From Actinomycetota bacterium (lineage in GTDB: Bacteria > Actinomycetota > Actinomycetes > S36-B12 > UBA10799): 9,641 nt of DNA. Location: contig DMNR01000115.1 of NCBI GenBank assembly GCA_003452655.1, positions 1 through 9,641 of the forward strand, given 5' to 3'. This document shows, piece after piece, positions 1-6,317 of this stretch (the first letter of the stretch is position 1; each line of letters begins with the position of its first letter). The notes beneath the pieces are model-generated. The model saw nothing but the letters and a program-made list of their open reading frames with translations, was not told where the DNA came from and did not search any database. The position numbers and the translations under genes were made by a program.

Positions 1-500
1 GTTGAGTCCACGGTGTTGTAGTTGGTGTTCCCGGCCATTGTCGCGGTGACCGCACATGTGGTGCCGACGTTGCCGGTCGTCGACAGTTGATCACCGGTGA
101 TCGAGCACCCGGCGTCACCCGCCGAGGACACGGCATAGGTCACAACGCCACCAGACGAACCCCCAGTCGCGGTCAGTGTCAGATCCGTGCCGAATGCCTT
201 CGTCGCCGAGGAACTAATGCTCAACGTCGCCTGATCGGCTTTCACCACCGTCACCGTCTGCTCAGCAGAAACCGCCTGGCCATACGTGGAATCACTGGCC
301 TTTGTCGCGGTCACCCCACAACTCGTCCCCGCATTCCCGCTCGAAGACAGCACCGCACTCGAGATCGAACATCCACCATCACCGGCGGTGGTCACCGCAT
401 ACGACACTGCGCCAGAGCCTGACCCGCCTGAAGTGGTCAGTGCCAGATCCGTGCCGTAGGTCTTGCTGGCCCCTGAGCTGATCGCCAAAGTCGCTTGGTT
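1..500 (-). repeat. Tandem 264-bp (88-residue) Ig-like repeats (coding)
   Basis: Unit A runs from 500 down to 237 (residues 546-633, starting NQATLAIS). Unit B runs from 236 to the edge (residues 634-711, starting DQATLSIS). Both share a Gly-Thr-Asp-Leu strand, a GGS-rich turn, a Tyr-Ala-Val strand, a GD-GCSI segment and a T-C-VTAT segment. The two cysteines per unit lie roughly 17-20 residues apart and could form a disulfide. These resemble the Ig-like repeats that make stalks in surface proteins. Unit B is about ten residues short of complete at the edge, so more copies may follow. Confidence 0.75.
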
Positions 501-2135
501 CGCAAGCGTCGATACTGCACTGGACGCCGCCGAATATTGACCACTCCCGCTGGCGTTAATCGCCCGCACCCGAAAGTAGTAAGGGGTGCTAGCCGTTAGC
601 CCAGATGCGACGCACGAAACGGGAGTCGAAACACTCGTTGTCGCCGTCGCGCAGCCGCCCGAGGAAATGGTCGTGAACGGTCCCGATGCGGATGCTGTTG
701 CGATTTGAACTTGATAGCCGGTTACAGCTGAACCGGGGTCCGCCCAGGTCACGGTGATTGTCGACCCGGACGGCGCGGACCCGGTTGGCGTCACTGGTGC
801 AACCGGAGCCTGACTGGTGATTCCGACTGCGGATTTGCCCCCCACCCCTAATTTGAGCACTGGCGCAGTCCCCAAGATTCCGGTCGTGTCAACAGCAGTC
901 GGCACCGATGCGTCGGTAGTCGTTCCATTCCCCAGTTGTCCCGAGCTGTTGTCTCCCCAGCAGTACGCAACCGCGTCGACGACCTGACAGGCCGATTTCT
1001 GGCCCAACGTCAAGCTGGTGACTGGCTGTCCGATTGCGATAGACGGGATAGTGGTGGCGACCGGAACGAGGGAGTTGTCACTTGACGTGCCGTTGCCAAG
1101 TTGGCCATCACCTTGATTTCCCCAACAGTAGGTAACGCCCACCTCCGATAGCGCGCACGAGAAGTTTCCCCCTACTGAGATCGCGGCGATCGCGACATTT
1201 GTGAGCACTCCCGCGGTGTAGACGGCGACTGGCTCAGTAGTGCCGGTAGTGCTGTTGTACCCAAGGCGGCCAGCTCCGCCGGCGCCCCAGCAATACGCAG
1301 CATCGTCAGCAACCGCACACACATGGGCTGCGCCGCTCGTACCTCCGCCAGCGGCGACGTCGGTGACTGTCTTTCCGCTCAGTACCCCTGAGGTCGATAC
1401 GGCGACCGGAACCGGGGACGAAGCCAAGGTGCTCGCGCTAACACCGGTTCCGAGTGCACCAACCGTGGTCGTTCCGTTATTCCCCCAGCAGTATGCAGCT
1501 CCACTGGCGACGACACACGCGAGGCTGGTACCAGCACTGACGTCGGTGACGGTCAAGCCACTGAGCACACCGCTGACGTCGACTGCGACCGGCACTGACG
1601 AGTTAACGTCCGGGTTGTTATTGCCGAGTTTCCCGCTGGAGTTGTCGCCCCAGCAGTAGGCCTTGGCATCCGTGACGACAAAGTCGTAGGCGATTGCACA
1701 CGCGAAGTTGCCACCGACACTCACCTGGGTGACTGTTAACCCGTTGAGCACCCCGCTGGTATCGACAGCGACGGGAACCGTGCTGTTTGTGTTTGTGTTG
1801 TCGCCCAACTGCCCGCTGGTGTTGCTGCCCCAGCAATACGCCGCGCCGTCCGCCACCGCACACGCTGAATAGATCCCTCCGGTTTGTGTTGGCGAGGCGC
1901 TAACGTCGGTGATTGTCTTACCCGCAAGTGGACCAGGATCGGTAACGGTTACCTCAACCGGCACCAACGATTGGGTCGTTGAGTTGTCTCCGAGCTGACC
2001 GGCACCATTGTCACCGAAAGAAAATGCCAACCCGCCCCCGAGCGGTGGTGCCGCATGGCTTGGGGCAGCTGTGATCACGGTGGCGGCGGCAACTACAACC
2101 ACTGCCAACAGCCCATGGATCGTACGCCGAAACAC
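1..2135 (-). CDS. Secreted RCC1-repeat / fibronectin-III / Ig-like repeat protein, partial at C-terminus
   Basis: The frame is open from the start codon to the left window edge (711 codons, no stop), so the C-terminus is missing. I chose the GTG at 2135 over the in-frame ATG at 2162: an ideal Shine-Dalgarno AGGAGGAG (2151-2144) lies 8 nt before the GTG but downstream of the ATG. Residues 1-28 are a signal peptide (FRR, hydrophobic core, cleavage after SHA). Residues 36-441 hold seven RCC1/ATS1-type repeats with the signature YCWGDNSSGQLGN, enough for a closed seven-blade propeller. Residues about 443-540 are a fibronectin-III domain (TVTWADP, YYFRVRAINASG). From residue 546 there are 88-residue Ig-like repeats, the second one cut by the edge. 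The protein is exported and probably acts at the cell surface. Its ligand cannot be inferred; this architecture is common in large actinobacterial extracellular proteins. Anchoring (LPXTG, membrane helix or none) lies outside the window. Confidence 0.9.
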   Translation of the reverse strand, partial: MFRRTIHGLLAVVVVAAATVITAAPSHAAPPLGGGLAFSFGDNGAGQLGDNSTTQSLVPVEVTVTDPGPLAGKTITDVSASPTQTGGIYSACAVADGAAYCWGSNTSGQLGDNTNTNSTVPVAVDTSGVLNGLTVTQVSVGGNFACAIAYDFVVTDAKAYCWGDNSSGKLGNNNPDVNSSVPVAVDVSGVLSGLTVTDVSAGTSLACVVASGAAYCWGNNGTTTVGALGTGVSASTLASSPVPVAVSTSGVLSGKTVTDVAAGGGTSGAAHVCAVADDAAYCWGAGGAGRLGYNSTTGTTEPVAVYTAGVLTNVAIAAISVGGNFSCALSEVGVTYCWGNQGDGQLGNGTSSDNSLVPVATTIPSIAIGQPVTSLTLGQKSACQVVDAVAYCWGDNSSGQLGNGTTTDASVPTAVDTTGILGTAPVLKLGVGGKSAVGITSQAPVAPVTPTGSAPSGSTITVTWADPGSAVTGYQVQIATASASGPFTTISSGGCATATTSVSTPVSCVASGLTASTPYYFRVRAINASGSGQYSAASSAVSTLANQATLAISSGASKTYGTDLALTTSGGSGSGAVSYAVTTAGDGGCSISSAVLSSSGNAGTSCGVTATKASDSTYGQAVSAEQTVTVVKADQATLSISSSATKAFGTDLTLTATGGSSGGVVTYAVSSAGDAGCSITGDQLSTTGNVGTTCAVTATMAGNTNYNTVDS
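815..2030 (-). repeat. Seven RCC1-type propeller repeats (coding)
   Basis: The codons for the conserved WG (FG in the first blade) recur with centres near 2014, 1828, 1648, 1483, 1285, 1120 and 955. The spacings are 186, 180, 165, 198, 165 and 165 bp, all multiples of three, giving units of 55-66 residues. Six of the seven blades read YCWG; the first, nearest the signal peptide, reads FSFG. Most blades continue with a variant of GQLGN, and between blades there is a repeated VPVAVDTSGVLSGLTVTDVS-like linker. The YCWG cysteine, paired with a second cysteine about 20-30 residues before it in the same blade (SACAVAD, FACAIAY), may form one disulfide per blade, which suits an exported protein. Confidence 0.85.
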
Positions 2136-2143
2136 TCGGGCGT

Positions 2144-2151
2144 CTCCTCCT
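2144..2151 (-). promoter_or_regulatory. Strong ribosome binding site deciding the GTG start
   Basis: On the minus strand this reads AGGAGGAG, followed by 8 nt and then GTG at 2135. It sits inside the alternative nine-codon N-terminal extension starting at ATG 2162, which argues against that upstream start. Removing the extension also gives a canonical signal peptide that begins directly with FRR. Confidence 0.8.
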
Positions 2152-2162
2152 GGTTGGCTCAT

Positions 2163-2330
2163 AAGATCAAAATAGGCTCTCTGGACCCGCAACACTCGGC
2201 AGGTGGGAGAACCACCACCCTTTGGGGGTACGAAGGAGTTCGCCAAGGCCAGGCGAATCGCTCGCGAATTTGCCTTCCGCGATGCTTGTCGTGGTCGCAT
2301 CGCTCGCATACAACGGACACAATCTAATGG
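2163..2330. promoter_or_regulatory. Divergent intergenic region with inverted repeats and candidate promoters
   Basis: This gap separates the divergent RCC1-protein and ThrE genes. On the plus strand TTGTCG (2286-2291), a 17-bp spacer and TACAAC (2309-2314) form a reasonable promoter for the exporter, predicting a start near 2321 and a very short leader. For the minus-strand gene, an AT-rich patch (2161-2174) contains TATTTT (2174-2169) with no convincing -35. Between them lie the perfect inverted repeats GGTGG/CCACC (2202-2206, 2212-2216) and TTCGCC/GGCGAA (2239-2244, 2252-2257), and TCGCTCGCGA (2258-2267). They could be operators or part of a structured leader for the minus-strand gene. The promoter calls are weak. 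Confidence 0.4.
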
Positions 2331-3611
2331 ATGACCGCACCAGACCAAGACCCCAATGAGGTTGCAGAGTTCCTGCTATCACTCGGTCGTGCCCAGCTCA
2401 ATGCAGGCTTTCCGGTGGATACGGTCACGAGCACGCTCAAGACCGCTGCGGGCAAGTACGGATTTCCGGGCGCTGACGTTTCTGTCTTTCCGGGCGCAGT
2501 CTTTCTGAGTCTTGACCGGACGCATCAGGCGCTCTTCACGGCCGTGAATGAAGAGATCACGAGGCTGGATCAGTCAGCTGCGATTGCGGATGTCGCATAT
2601 CGCGCGGAACAGGGTCGCGTTGAACCTCATGAAGGTATCGAGGAACTCGCGCGAACCCCGTTCCTGCCATCACGTTTCCCCTACTGGGCGACTCTGCTCG
2701 GGTACGGCTTGGTTGCGGCCGGGTTCGCCCTCGTATTTCGCTTCAGCTACTGGGACCCAGTTATTGCAGGCTTGTTGGGAATCTTCGTCGGGGTGTGTGT
2801 TCGGTGGTCAGCCCCGAATCCTGCGCTCAACGTATTGATGACGCCGCTGCTGGGAGCCGTCTGTTCAGCCGTCATTTTCACGGTCACGAAACCCCTAGGG
2901 CCGGACGTCAGACCTATCCACATTGTTGCGGCGTCCCTCATTGTGCTCCTGCCGGGCGCCGCGCTTACCCAGGCAACAATGGAGATGGCTAGTGGCCACA
3001 TCATCTCGGGCGGTTCTCGAATGCTCTGGGCCGGAATGCAACTGCTGCTACTCACGGCCGGCATCTACGTTGGTGCTCAGCTGGCAGGTAGTGGGTCAAT
3101 TGATATTCATCCCTTCCGTCAGGATCGCCTACCGATCTGGGTTGCCTTCGCTGCAGTCGCCATCTATGCGGTCGGGCAGGGCCTCGTGCGAAACATGCCA
3201 CGCGGATCGCTGTGGATCATCTTCGTTCTACTCATGGTTGCTCAAGCGATTGTTCTGGTTTCTGCCTTCACGATTGGGGCCGTGGTGGGATGTGGTTTGG
3301 CGGCAATGGTCACGCTTCTTGCGGCAATCCTTGCCGAGCAGCGAGGGAAGAGTCGCTTGCCTGCAATTTCGCTCTTTACGCCGATCTTCTGGTTACTTGT
3401 CCCGGGCTCGGTTGGAGTGATCGGGCTAGTTGCGACGGTCTCCGGAGAACGTGGTGCGCGCGAGACTGAACTCGTTGCTGGGGCGAATCTGCTCGTTCAG
3501 GCTGCCGCAGTCATCATCGCCATCTTGATCGGAATGCAGGTTGCCAGCCTGATTGGTCAGGCACGGTTCTGGAAGTCCCAGGCTGAGCCCGATCAATCCC
3601 CAGTCGCCTAA
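2331..3611 (+). CDS. ThrE-family threonine/serine exporter
   Basis: This 426-residue membrane protein matches the ThrE/DUF1212 family, which exports L-threonine and L-serine, probably by proton antiport. The N-terminal soluble part (residues 1-115) has the family's LSLGRAQLNAGFPVDTV and FPG-ADVSVFPGAVFLSLDR pattern. A first bundle of about five helices spans 117-250 and carries the conserved LPGAALTQATMEMASGHIISGG segment (207-228). A second, ThrE_2-like bundle spans 268-408, with a matching LLVPGSVGVIGL motif near 355-366. It is shorter than the roughly 490-residue Corynebacterium ThrE, mainly because it lacks long soluble extensions. The ATG at 2331 has no clear Shine-Dalgarno sequence; the ATG at 2327 is out of frame. 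A promoter candidate ends about 16 nt upstream, so translation may be near-leaderless. The real substrate could be another small amino acid or a dicarboxylate. The gene overlaps the convergent MFS gene by 4 bp. Confidence 0.87.
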   Translation: MTAPDQDPNEVAEFLLSLGRAQLNAGFPVDTVTSTLKTAAGKYGFPGADVSVFPGAVFLSLDRTHQALFTAVNEEITRLDQSAAIADVAYRAEQGRVEPHEGIEELARTPFLPSRFPYWATLLGYGLVAAGFALVFRFSYWDPVIAGLLGIFVGVCVRWSAPNPALNVLMTPLLGAVCSAVIFTVTKPLGPDVRPIHIVAASLIVLLPGAALTQATMEMASGHIISGGSRMLWAGMQLLLLTAGIYVGAQLAGSGSIDIHPFRQDRLPIWVAFAAVAIYAVGQGLVRNMPRGSLWIIFVLLMVAQAIVLVSAFTIGAVVGCGLAAMVTLLAAILAEQRGKSRLPAISLFTPIFWLLVPGSVGVIGLVATVSGERGARETELVAGANLLVQAAAVIIAILIGMQVASLIGQARFWKSQAEPDQSPVA

Positions 3612-5092
3612 CCGAGCGGTTGTTCACCGCTTGATGGCTCCAGCGGAGCATCGCTCGGACCAGCCAACGCGAGCGTCTTGCGGCGCTTCAGGCCGATCGA
3701 CAGCAGGATTGCGGTGATTACCCCGCCGACGGCGAGGATTCCGGCCACGATCAACATCGTGGAGTTAAAGGCGGGCACGAACTCGGATGGAACGACGTCT
3801 CCGCCTTCTTCCGAAACGCCAAGAGCGATGAGGGTCGACGTCAGCGCAACACCGAGCGAGTAGCCAAGTTGTCCGACTGACGTACGGCTTGACACCACGG
3901 CTGACAGGTACTTCGCCGGTGCCTCAGCGACGTACTCGCGCGCCTGTACCACTGCCACGGCGACCATTCCAAGTCCGACAAGGATGAGTGCCGGGAAGAA
4001 GGCCACGAGCTTGGTGTCAACCGTTGTGAACGCAACCGACAAGAAGCCGAGGATCATCAGGATGAATCCGATTGCCTGAATGAGTACCGGTGACATGCCT
4101 CGACCGAGTAGGGCGCCGGCAGCGAATCCAGCGATGATTCCGGCAATCAGTAGTGGGGCAATCGCGACGCCGACGACCGACGGGCTTACTCCGACGACGT
4201 GCTGCCAGAAGTTGGAGGCTTGCAGGAGCATGCCTGACTCGCCGAAGTTCCACAGGATTCCTGCCAACACCGCTGCAACGAATACTGGCGATTTGAACAG
4301 TTCGATCGGGAAGGCGGCATTCGGAGACTTCTTCTCGATGACTGCGAACAGGCCGAGCATGATGATGCCGATGATCAGACAGATCCAGAATGTTGGTGAA
4401 CCCAACGATGTTGCGGCAAGGCTTACTGCGACCAACACGAGCACCATGCCCAGGCCGAGGGTCGACAGCCCAAGGAAGTCGAACTTCGACGAACCGCGCC
4501 GTGGCGTTTCCGGGAGCGTCTTCGGCACAACCAACATCATGATGAGGCAGACGACCGGGATGAGGATGAATCCTGCACGCCAGGAGATTCCGATTAGGGC
4601 AGACCCGATGATGCTGAAGATGATCGTGAAGATGTAGAGCAGGCCCGTCCACTGACCAATAACTGCAGCGATGGTTCGCTTTCCCGCGATCGCGGGAACC
4701 ATTGAGAACGCACCGGCGAACAGTGCACCCATCCCAACGCCAGCAACAACCCGCCCTAGCAGTAGAACTGCCAGCGATGGGCTGACTGCGACGATTAGAT
4801 TGCCGAGCGCCTCCAGGACGAGCCCAATCATGATGACGCGTCTCACGCCGATTCGATCGGCAAGAGCGCCAATCGCAATCACCGTGGCAGCAAGGGAAAG
4901 CGTTCCGATGCTGACGGCGAGGGAAAGGCCTGCGCCGGAGAAACCGAGGTCCTTGGCGATTGACGGCATCGCCACGCTGGTGATGCCGGGATCGGCGCTC
5001 TGCGTTGCCGCAAGAATTCCGATGACCAGGACGGAGACAAACCCAAAGGTGCGCGCTGGTGTGGCGCTCGCTGCTGCGTTTTCCGAACTCAT
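3608..5092 (-). CDS. MFS transporter, 14-helix drug/metabolite:proton antiporter (DHA2-like)
   Basis: From ATG 5092 this is a 494-residue protein with about 14 hydrophobic segments, the count typical of EmrB/QacA-type (DHA2) exporters. The cytoplasmic loop between helices 2 and 3 has an MFS motif-A sequence, GALADRIGVRRVIMIG. GRVVAGVGMGALFAG follows in helix 4. The WRAGFILIP after helix 5 matches the DHA2 pattern, but the antiporter GP-x-x-GG of helix 5 is replaced by IIGSALIG, so coupling or substrate may differ. The C-terminus is basic (LKRRK), then polar. The frame continues upstream to 5185, but that extension (MWRFMPSN...) is not membrane-like and would overlap the divergent regulator. 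MSSENAAAS followed by helix 1 is the natural start. It is divergent from the Rrf2 gene, which may regulate it. The substrate is unknown; export of a thiol or drug would be a guess from context. Confidence 0.85.
   Translation of the reverse strand: MSSENAAASATPARTFGFVSVLVIGILAATQSADPGITSVAMPSIAKDLGFSGAGLSLAVSIGTLSLAATVIAIGALADRIGVRRVIMIGLVLEALGNLIVAVSPSLAVLLLGRVVAGVGMGALFAGAFSMVPAIAGKRTIAAVIGQWTGLLYIFTIIFSIIGSALIGISWRAGFILIPVVCLIMMLVVPKTLPETPRRGSSKFDFLGLSTLGLGMVLVLVAVSLAATSLGSPTFWICLIIGIIMLGLFAVIEKKSPNAAFPIELFKSPVFVAAVLAGILWNFGESGMLLQASNFWQHVVGVSPSVVGVAIAPLLIAGIIAGFAAGALLGRGMSPVLIQAIGFILMILGFLSVAFTTVDTKLVAFFPALILVGLGMVAVAVVQAREYVAEAPAKYLSAVVSSRTSVGQLGYSLGVALTSTLIALGVSEEGGDVVPSEFVPAFNSTMLIVAGILAVGGVITAILLSIGLKRRKTLALAGPSDAPLEPSSGEQPLG
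3613..3633 (+). terminator. Possible weak terminator hairpin after the exporter gene
   Basis: AGCGGT (3615-3620), a five-base loop and ACCGCT (3626-3631) form a perfect 6-bp stem, extendable by a G-U and a C-G pair. It starts 2-4 bp after the exporter stop codon and lies within the last codons of the convergent MFS gene. No T-tract follows on either strand, so intrinsic termination would be weak. Confidence 0.3.
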
Positions 5093-5192
5093 GGCCGATA
5101 GGTTCCCAGAGTTGGACTCGTGATGGCGGATTAGAGATCGATAAATCGCGCCGCCACGGGCATTGGAGGGCATGAACCGCCACAATGGCCCA
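5093..5192. promoter_or_regulatory. Divergent MFS / Rrf2 intergenic region
   Basis: This 100-bp gap must hold the promoters of both the MFS exporter (minus) and the Rrf2 regulator (plus). A TTGGAC (5112-5117) could serve as a plus-strand -35, but no good -10 is at the right distance. CGAT-AA-ATCG (5139-5148) is a short inverted repeat in the most AT-rich part, a plausible place for autoregulatory binding by the Rrf2 protein. GGAGGG at 5165-5170 lies 22 nt before ATG 5193, too far for a standard ribosome binding site, and 1 nt before ATG 5172, too close. Confidence 0.35.
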
Positions 5193-5645
5193 ATGCGAAT
5201 TTCCGCCAGATCGGACTATGCGGTAAGGGCTGTCATCGAGATTGCCGCCGCAGCGCCGGCATTGGTCAAGGCCGATCAGATCGCCGAAGCTCAAGGGATC
5301 CCGATCAAGTTCTTGGAGAACATCCTGTCGGATCTACGCCGAGCGGGGATCGTGCGTAGCAAGAGAGGTGCCGAGGGTGGCTATGTCCTGGGCTTCGATG
5401 CGAATGACCTGAGCGTCGCCCACGTGATGAGATCCGTTGACGGGCCACTTGCATGGGTCAGAGATGAGCGACCAGGCGTTGTCCACTATGAGGGAAACGC
5501 CGACGGCCTTGAGCAAGTGTGGGTCGCGGTGCGTGCAAGCCTTCGCGGCGTGATTGATCACGTCTCGATTGGTCAGTTGGTAACGAACCAGCTGCCCAAG
5601 GCAGTCACCAAGTACACGCGTGATCCACAAGCTTGGGTGGACTAA
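5193..5645 (+). CDS. Rrf2-family transcriptional regulator without Fe-S cysteines
   Basis: From ATG 5193 the 150-residue product begins MRISARSDYAVRAVIEIA, the family's hallmark N-terminus. A winged helix-turn-helix follows: recognition helix around KFLENILSDLRRAGIV (39-54) and wing RGAEGGYVL (58-66). The C-terminal part (80-150) is the dimerization and sensor region. It has no cysteine at all, so it cannot bind a [2Fe-2S] or [4Fe-4S] cluster through the three cysteines of IscR, NsrR or RsrR. It is more like CymR-type members, which sense the sulfur state through a partner protein. Earlier in-frame starts (TTG 5163, ATG 5172) exist, but they add residues absent from the family. It is divergent from the MFS gene and followed after 60 bp by the predicted cysteine dioxygenase transcript. 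It may control either or both; no ligand can be named. Confidence 0.85.
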   Translation: MRISARSDYAVRAVIEIAAAAPALVKADQIAEAQGIPIKFLENILSDLRRAGIVRSKRGAEGGYVLGFDANDLSVAHVMRSVDGPLAWVRDERPGVVHYEGNADGLEQVWVAVRASLRGVIDHVSIGQLVTNQLPKAVTKYTRDPQAWVD

Positions 5646-5669
5646 TCAGACCGATTGGGTAGGGATAGG

Positions 5670-5706
5670 TTGCGAGCCTTCATTTGGGCACGATACGGTT
5701 CACCCA
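5670..5706 (+). promoter_or_regulatory. Candidate promoter giving a leaderless transcript start at 5706
   Basis: TTGCGA (5670-5675), an 18-bp spacer and TACGGT (5694-5699) form a promoter-like pair. The -10 fits the actinobacterial TANNNT consensus. The A of ATG 5706 lies 7 nt after the -10 hexamer, the normal distance for a transcription start. The mRNA would therefore begin with AUG, with no leader. Confidence 0.55.
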
Positions 5707-5732
5707 TGACGACCCAGATCTGTTGTTGCTGA
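5706..5732 (+). CDS. Polycysteine leader peptide MTTQICCC, putative cysteine attenuator
   Basis: The eight codons ATG ACG ACC CAG ATC TGT TGT TGC are followed by TGA (5730-5732), giving MTTQICCC. The ATG coincides with the predicted transcription start and has no Shine-Dalgarno sequence, as expected for leaderless translation. Three consecutive cysteine codons just before the stop, upstream of a cysteine-metabolism gene, match the leaderless polycysteine short ORFs known in mycobacteria. There, ribosomes pausing on the Cys codons when cysteine is scarce open an mRNA structure and free the ribosome binding site of the next gene. The peptide itself is probably without function. It ends 48 nt before the dioxygenase ATG. 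The frame and codons are read directly; the regulatory role is inferred. Confidence 0.7.
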   Translation: MTTQICCC

Positions 5733-5766
5733 CGCGTTTCTCGCTGTCCGCACGTCCAGTAGATCT
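5716..5766 (+). promoter_or_regulatory. Predicted attenuator stem linking the Cys codons to the dioxygenase ribosome binding site
   Basis: AGATCTGTTG (5716-5725), which covers the Gln, Ile and first two Cys codons, can pair over ten bases with CAGTAGATCT (5757-5766), including two G-U pairs. A second stem, GACG (5731-5734) with CGTC (5753-5756), stacks inside. The stem ends 2 nt before the Shine-Dalgarno GAAAGG (5769-5774), so a folded stem would crowd the 30S landing site. A ribosome stalled on the Cys codons would keep 5716-5725 unpaired. The pairing was done by hand, without energy calculation. Confidence 0.5.
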
Positions 5767-5780
5767 TCGAAAGGTTCGCC

Positions 5781-6317
5781 ATGAAATCGCAACTGCTTCC
5801 TGTGTCGGAATTCGTCGACGTAGTTCCACCCGCTGCCCGCCGGACTTCCGATCCGCTCGCATTGCCGGTCCTCGTCGACATCGTCCGCGGGATCGCTGAA
5901 CGGCCGAACCTCTGGGAACACCGGGTTCAATACACATCTGCCAGTCGCTGGTGGACCCAGCTGATCTGCGATGACAACGTGGATGTCTGGCTCCTGAGTT
6001 GGCTCACCACTCAGGAAACCGAGTTTCACGACCATGGCGGATCTGCTGCCGCATTCACCGTCGTCCAGGGCGCCTTGTCGGAATCACGTATCGGCGCCTA
6101 CGGCGCGGTTGACCTCAGTCACGTCGAGTCCACGTCGTGCTCTGTCCAATGGGTTGCCCCCGGGGTCATTCACGATGTCAGTAACCCCTTCCCACAGCCC
6201 GCGGTAAGTATCCATGCGTACTCACCACCACTGTCGACGATGACCTACTACAAGCGAACGCCGAGTGGTCCGAAACCCATTCGCACCGAACCCGTCAACG
6301 GGCCTGAGCGCAGATAG
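5781..6317 (+). CDS. Cysteine dioxygenase, cupin type I
   Basis: The enzyme oxidizes L-cysteine with O2 to cysteine sulfinate, the first step of cysteine breakdown to pyruvate and sulfite, in the cytoplasm. The 178-residue length suits bacterial family members. Iron ligands are visible: H83 and H85 in ETEFHDHGG and H131 in APGVIHDV. SIHAYSPPL supplies the Ser143-His145-Tyr147 triad, and R56 near the N-terminal segment (SASRWW) may bind the cysteine carboxylate. As in most bacterial enzymes, the cysteine that mammals crosslink to the tyrosine is replaced by glycine. The start at ATG 5781 is supported by GAAAGG 6 nt upstream. The gene is preceded by a polycysteine leader ORF and followed with no gap by a rhodanese gene (TAG then ATG), indicating translational coupling. 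A related thiol dioxygenase (for example for 3-mercaptopropionate) cannot be excluded. Confidence 0.88.
   Translation: MKSQLLPVSEFVDVVPPAARRTSDPLALPVLVDIVRGIAERPNLWEHRVQYTSASRWWTQLICDDNVDVWLLSWLTTQETEFHDHGGSAAAFTVVQGALSESRIGAYGAVDLSHVESTSCSVQWVAPGVIHDVSNPFPQPAVSIHAYSPPLSTMTYYKRTPSGPKPIRTEPVNGPERR

Noticed and set aside
87..1659. Plus-strand open frames at 87-422 and 1240-1659
   Set aside because: They lie opposite the continuous minus-strand repeat protein. Their products are low-complexity (Arg/His-rich or Pro/Ala/Thr-rich), as expected from antisense frames of GC-rich repeats, and no ribosome binding sites are seen.
2195..2260. c-di-AMP (ydaO-type) riboswitch
   Set aside because: Only two short boxes look similar. 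The 3' conserved part (CAGCTAACC-like) and the outer helix are absent, so it is not listed as a riboswitch.
2327..2359. Ten-codon ORF (MDDRTRPRPQ) overlapping the start of the exporter gene
   Set aside because: It is out of frame with the exporter, has no ribosome binding site and no amino acid bias related to threonine or serine, so it is not a convincing leader peptide.
5131..5163. Minus-strand short ORF MPVAARFIDL upstream of the MFS gene
   Set aside because: It resembles a leader peptide in position, but it has no cysteine or other diagnostic codon run, no Shine-Dalgarno sequence and no matching promoter.
5093..5185. N-terminal extension of the MFS protein to 5185
   Set aside because: The added 31 residues are not conserved-looking, precede the natural MSSENAAAS start and would overlap the likely control region and N-terminus of the divergent regulator.
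4017..5294. 425-codon minus-strand frame overlapping the MFS gene
   Set aside because: The product is rich in Arg, His, Cys and Trp with no membrane segments or motifs. It is a frame shadow of the MFS gene, whose helices and motifs are clear.
5684..5899. Plus-strand 71-codon frame across the dioxygenase leader
   Set aside because: It crosses the promoter, the polycysteine ORF and the dioxygenase start in a different frame. It has no ribosome binding site and no recognisable product.
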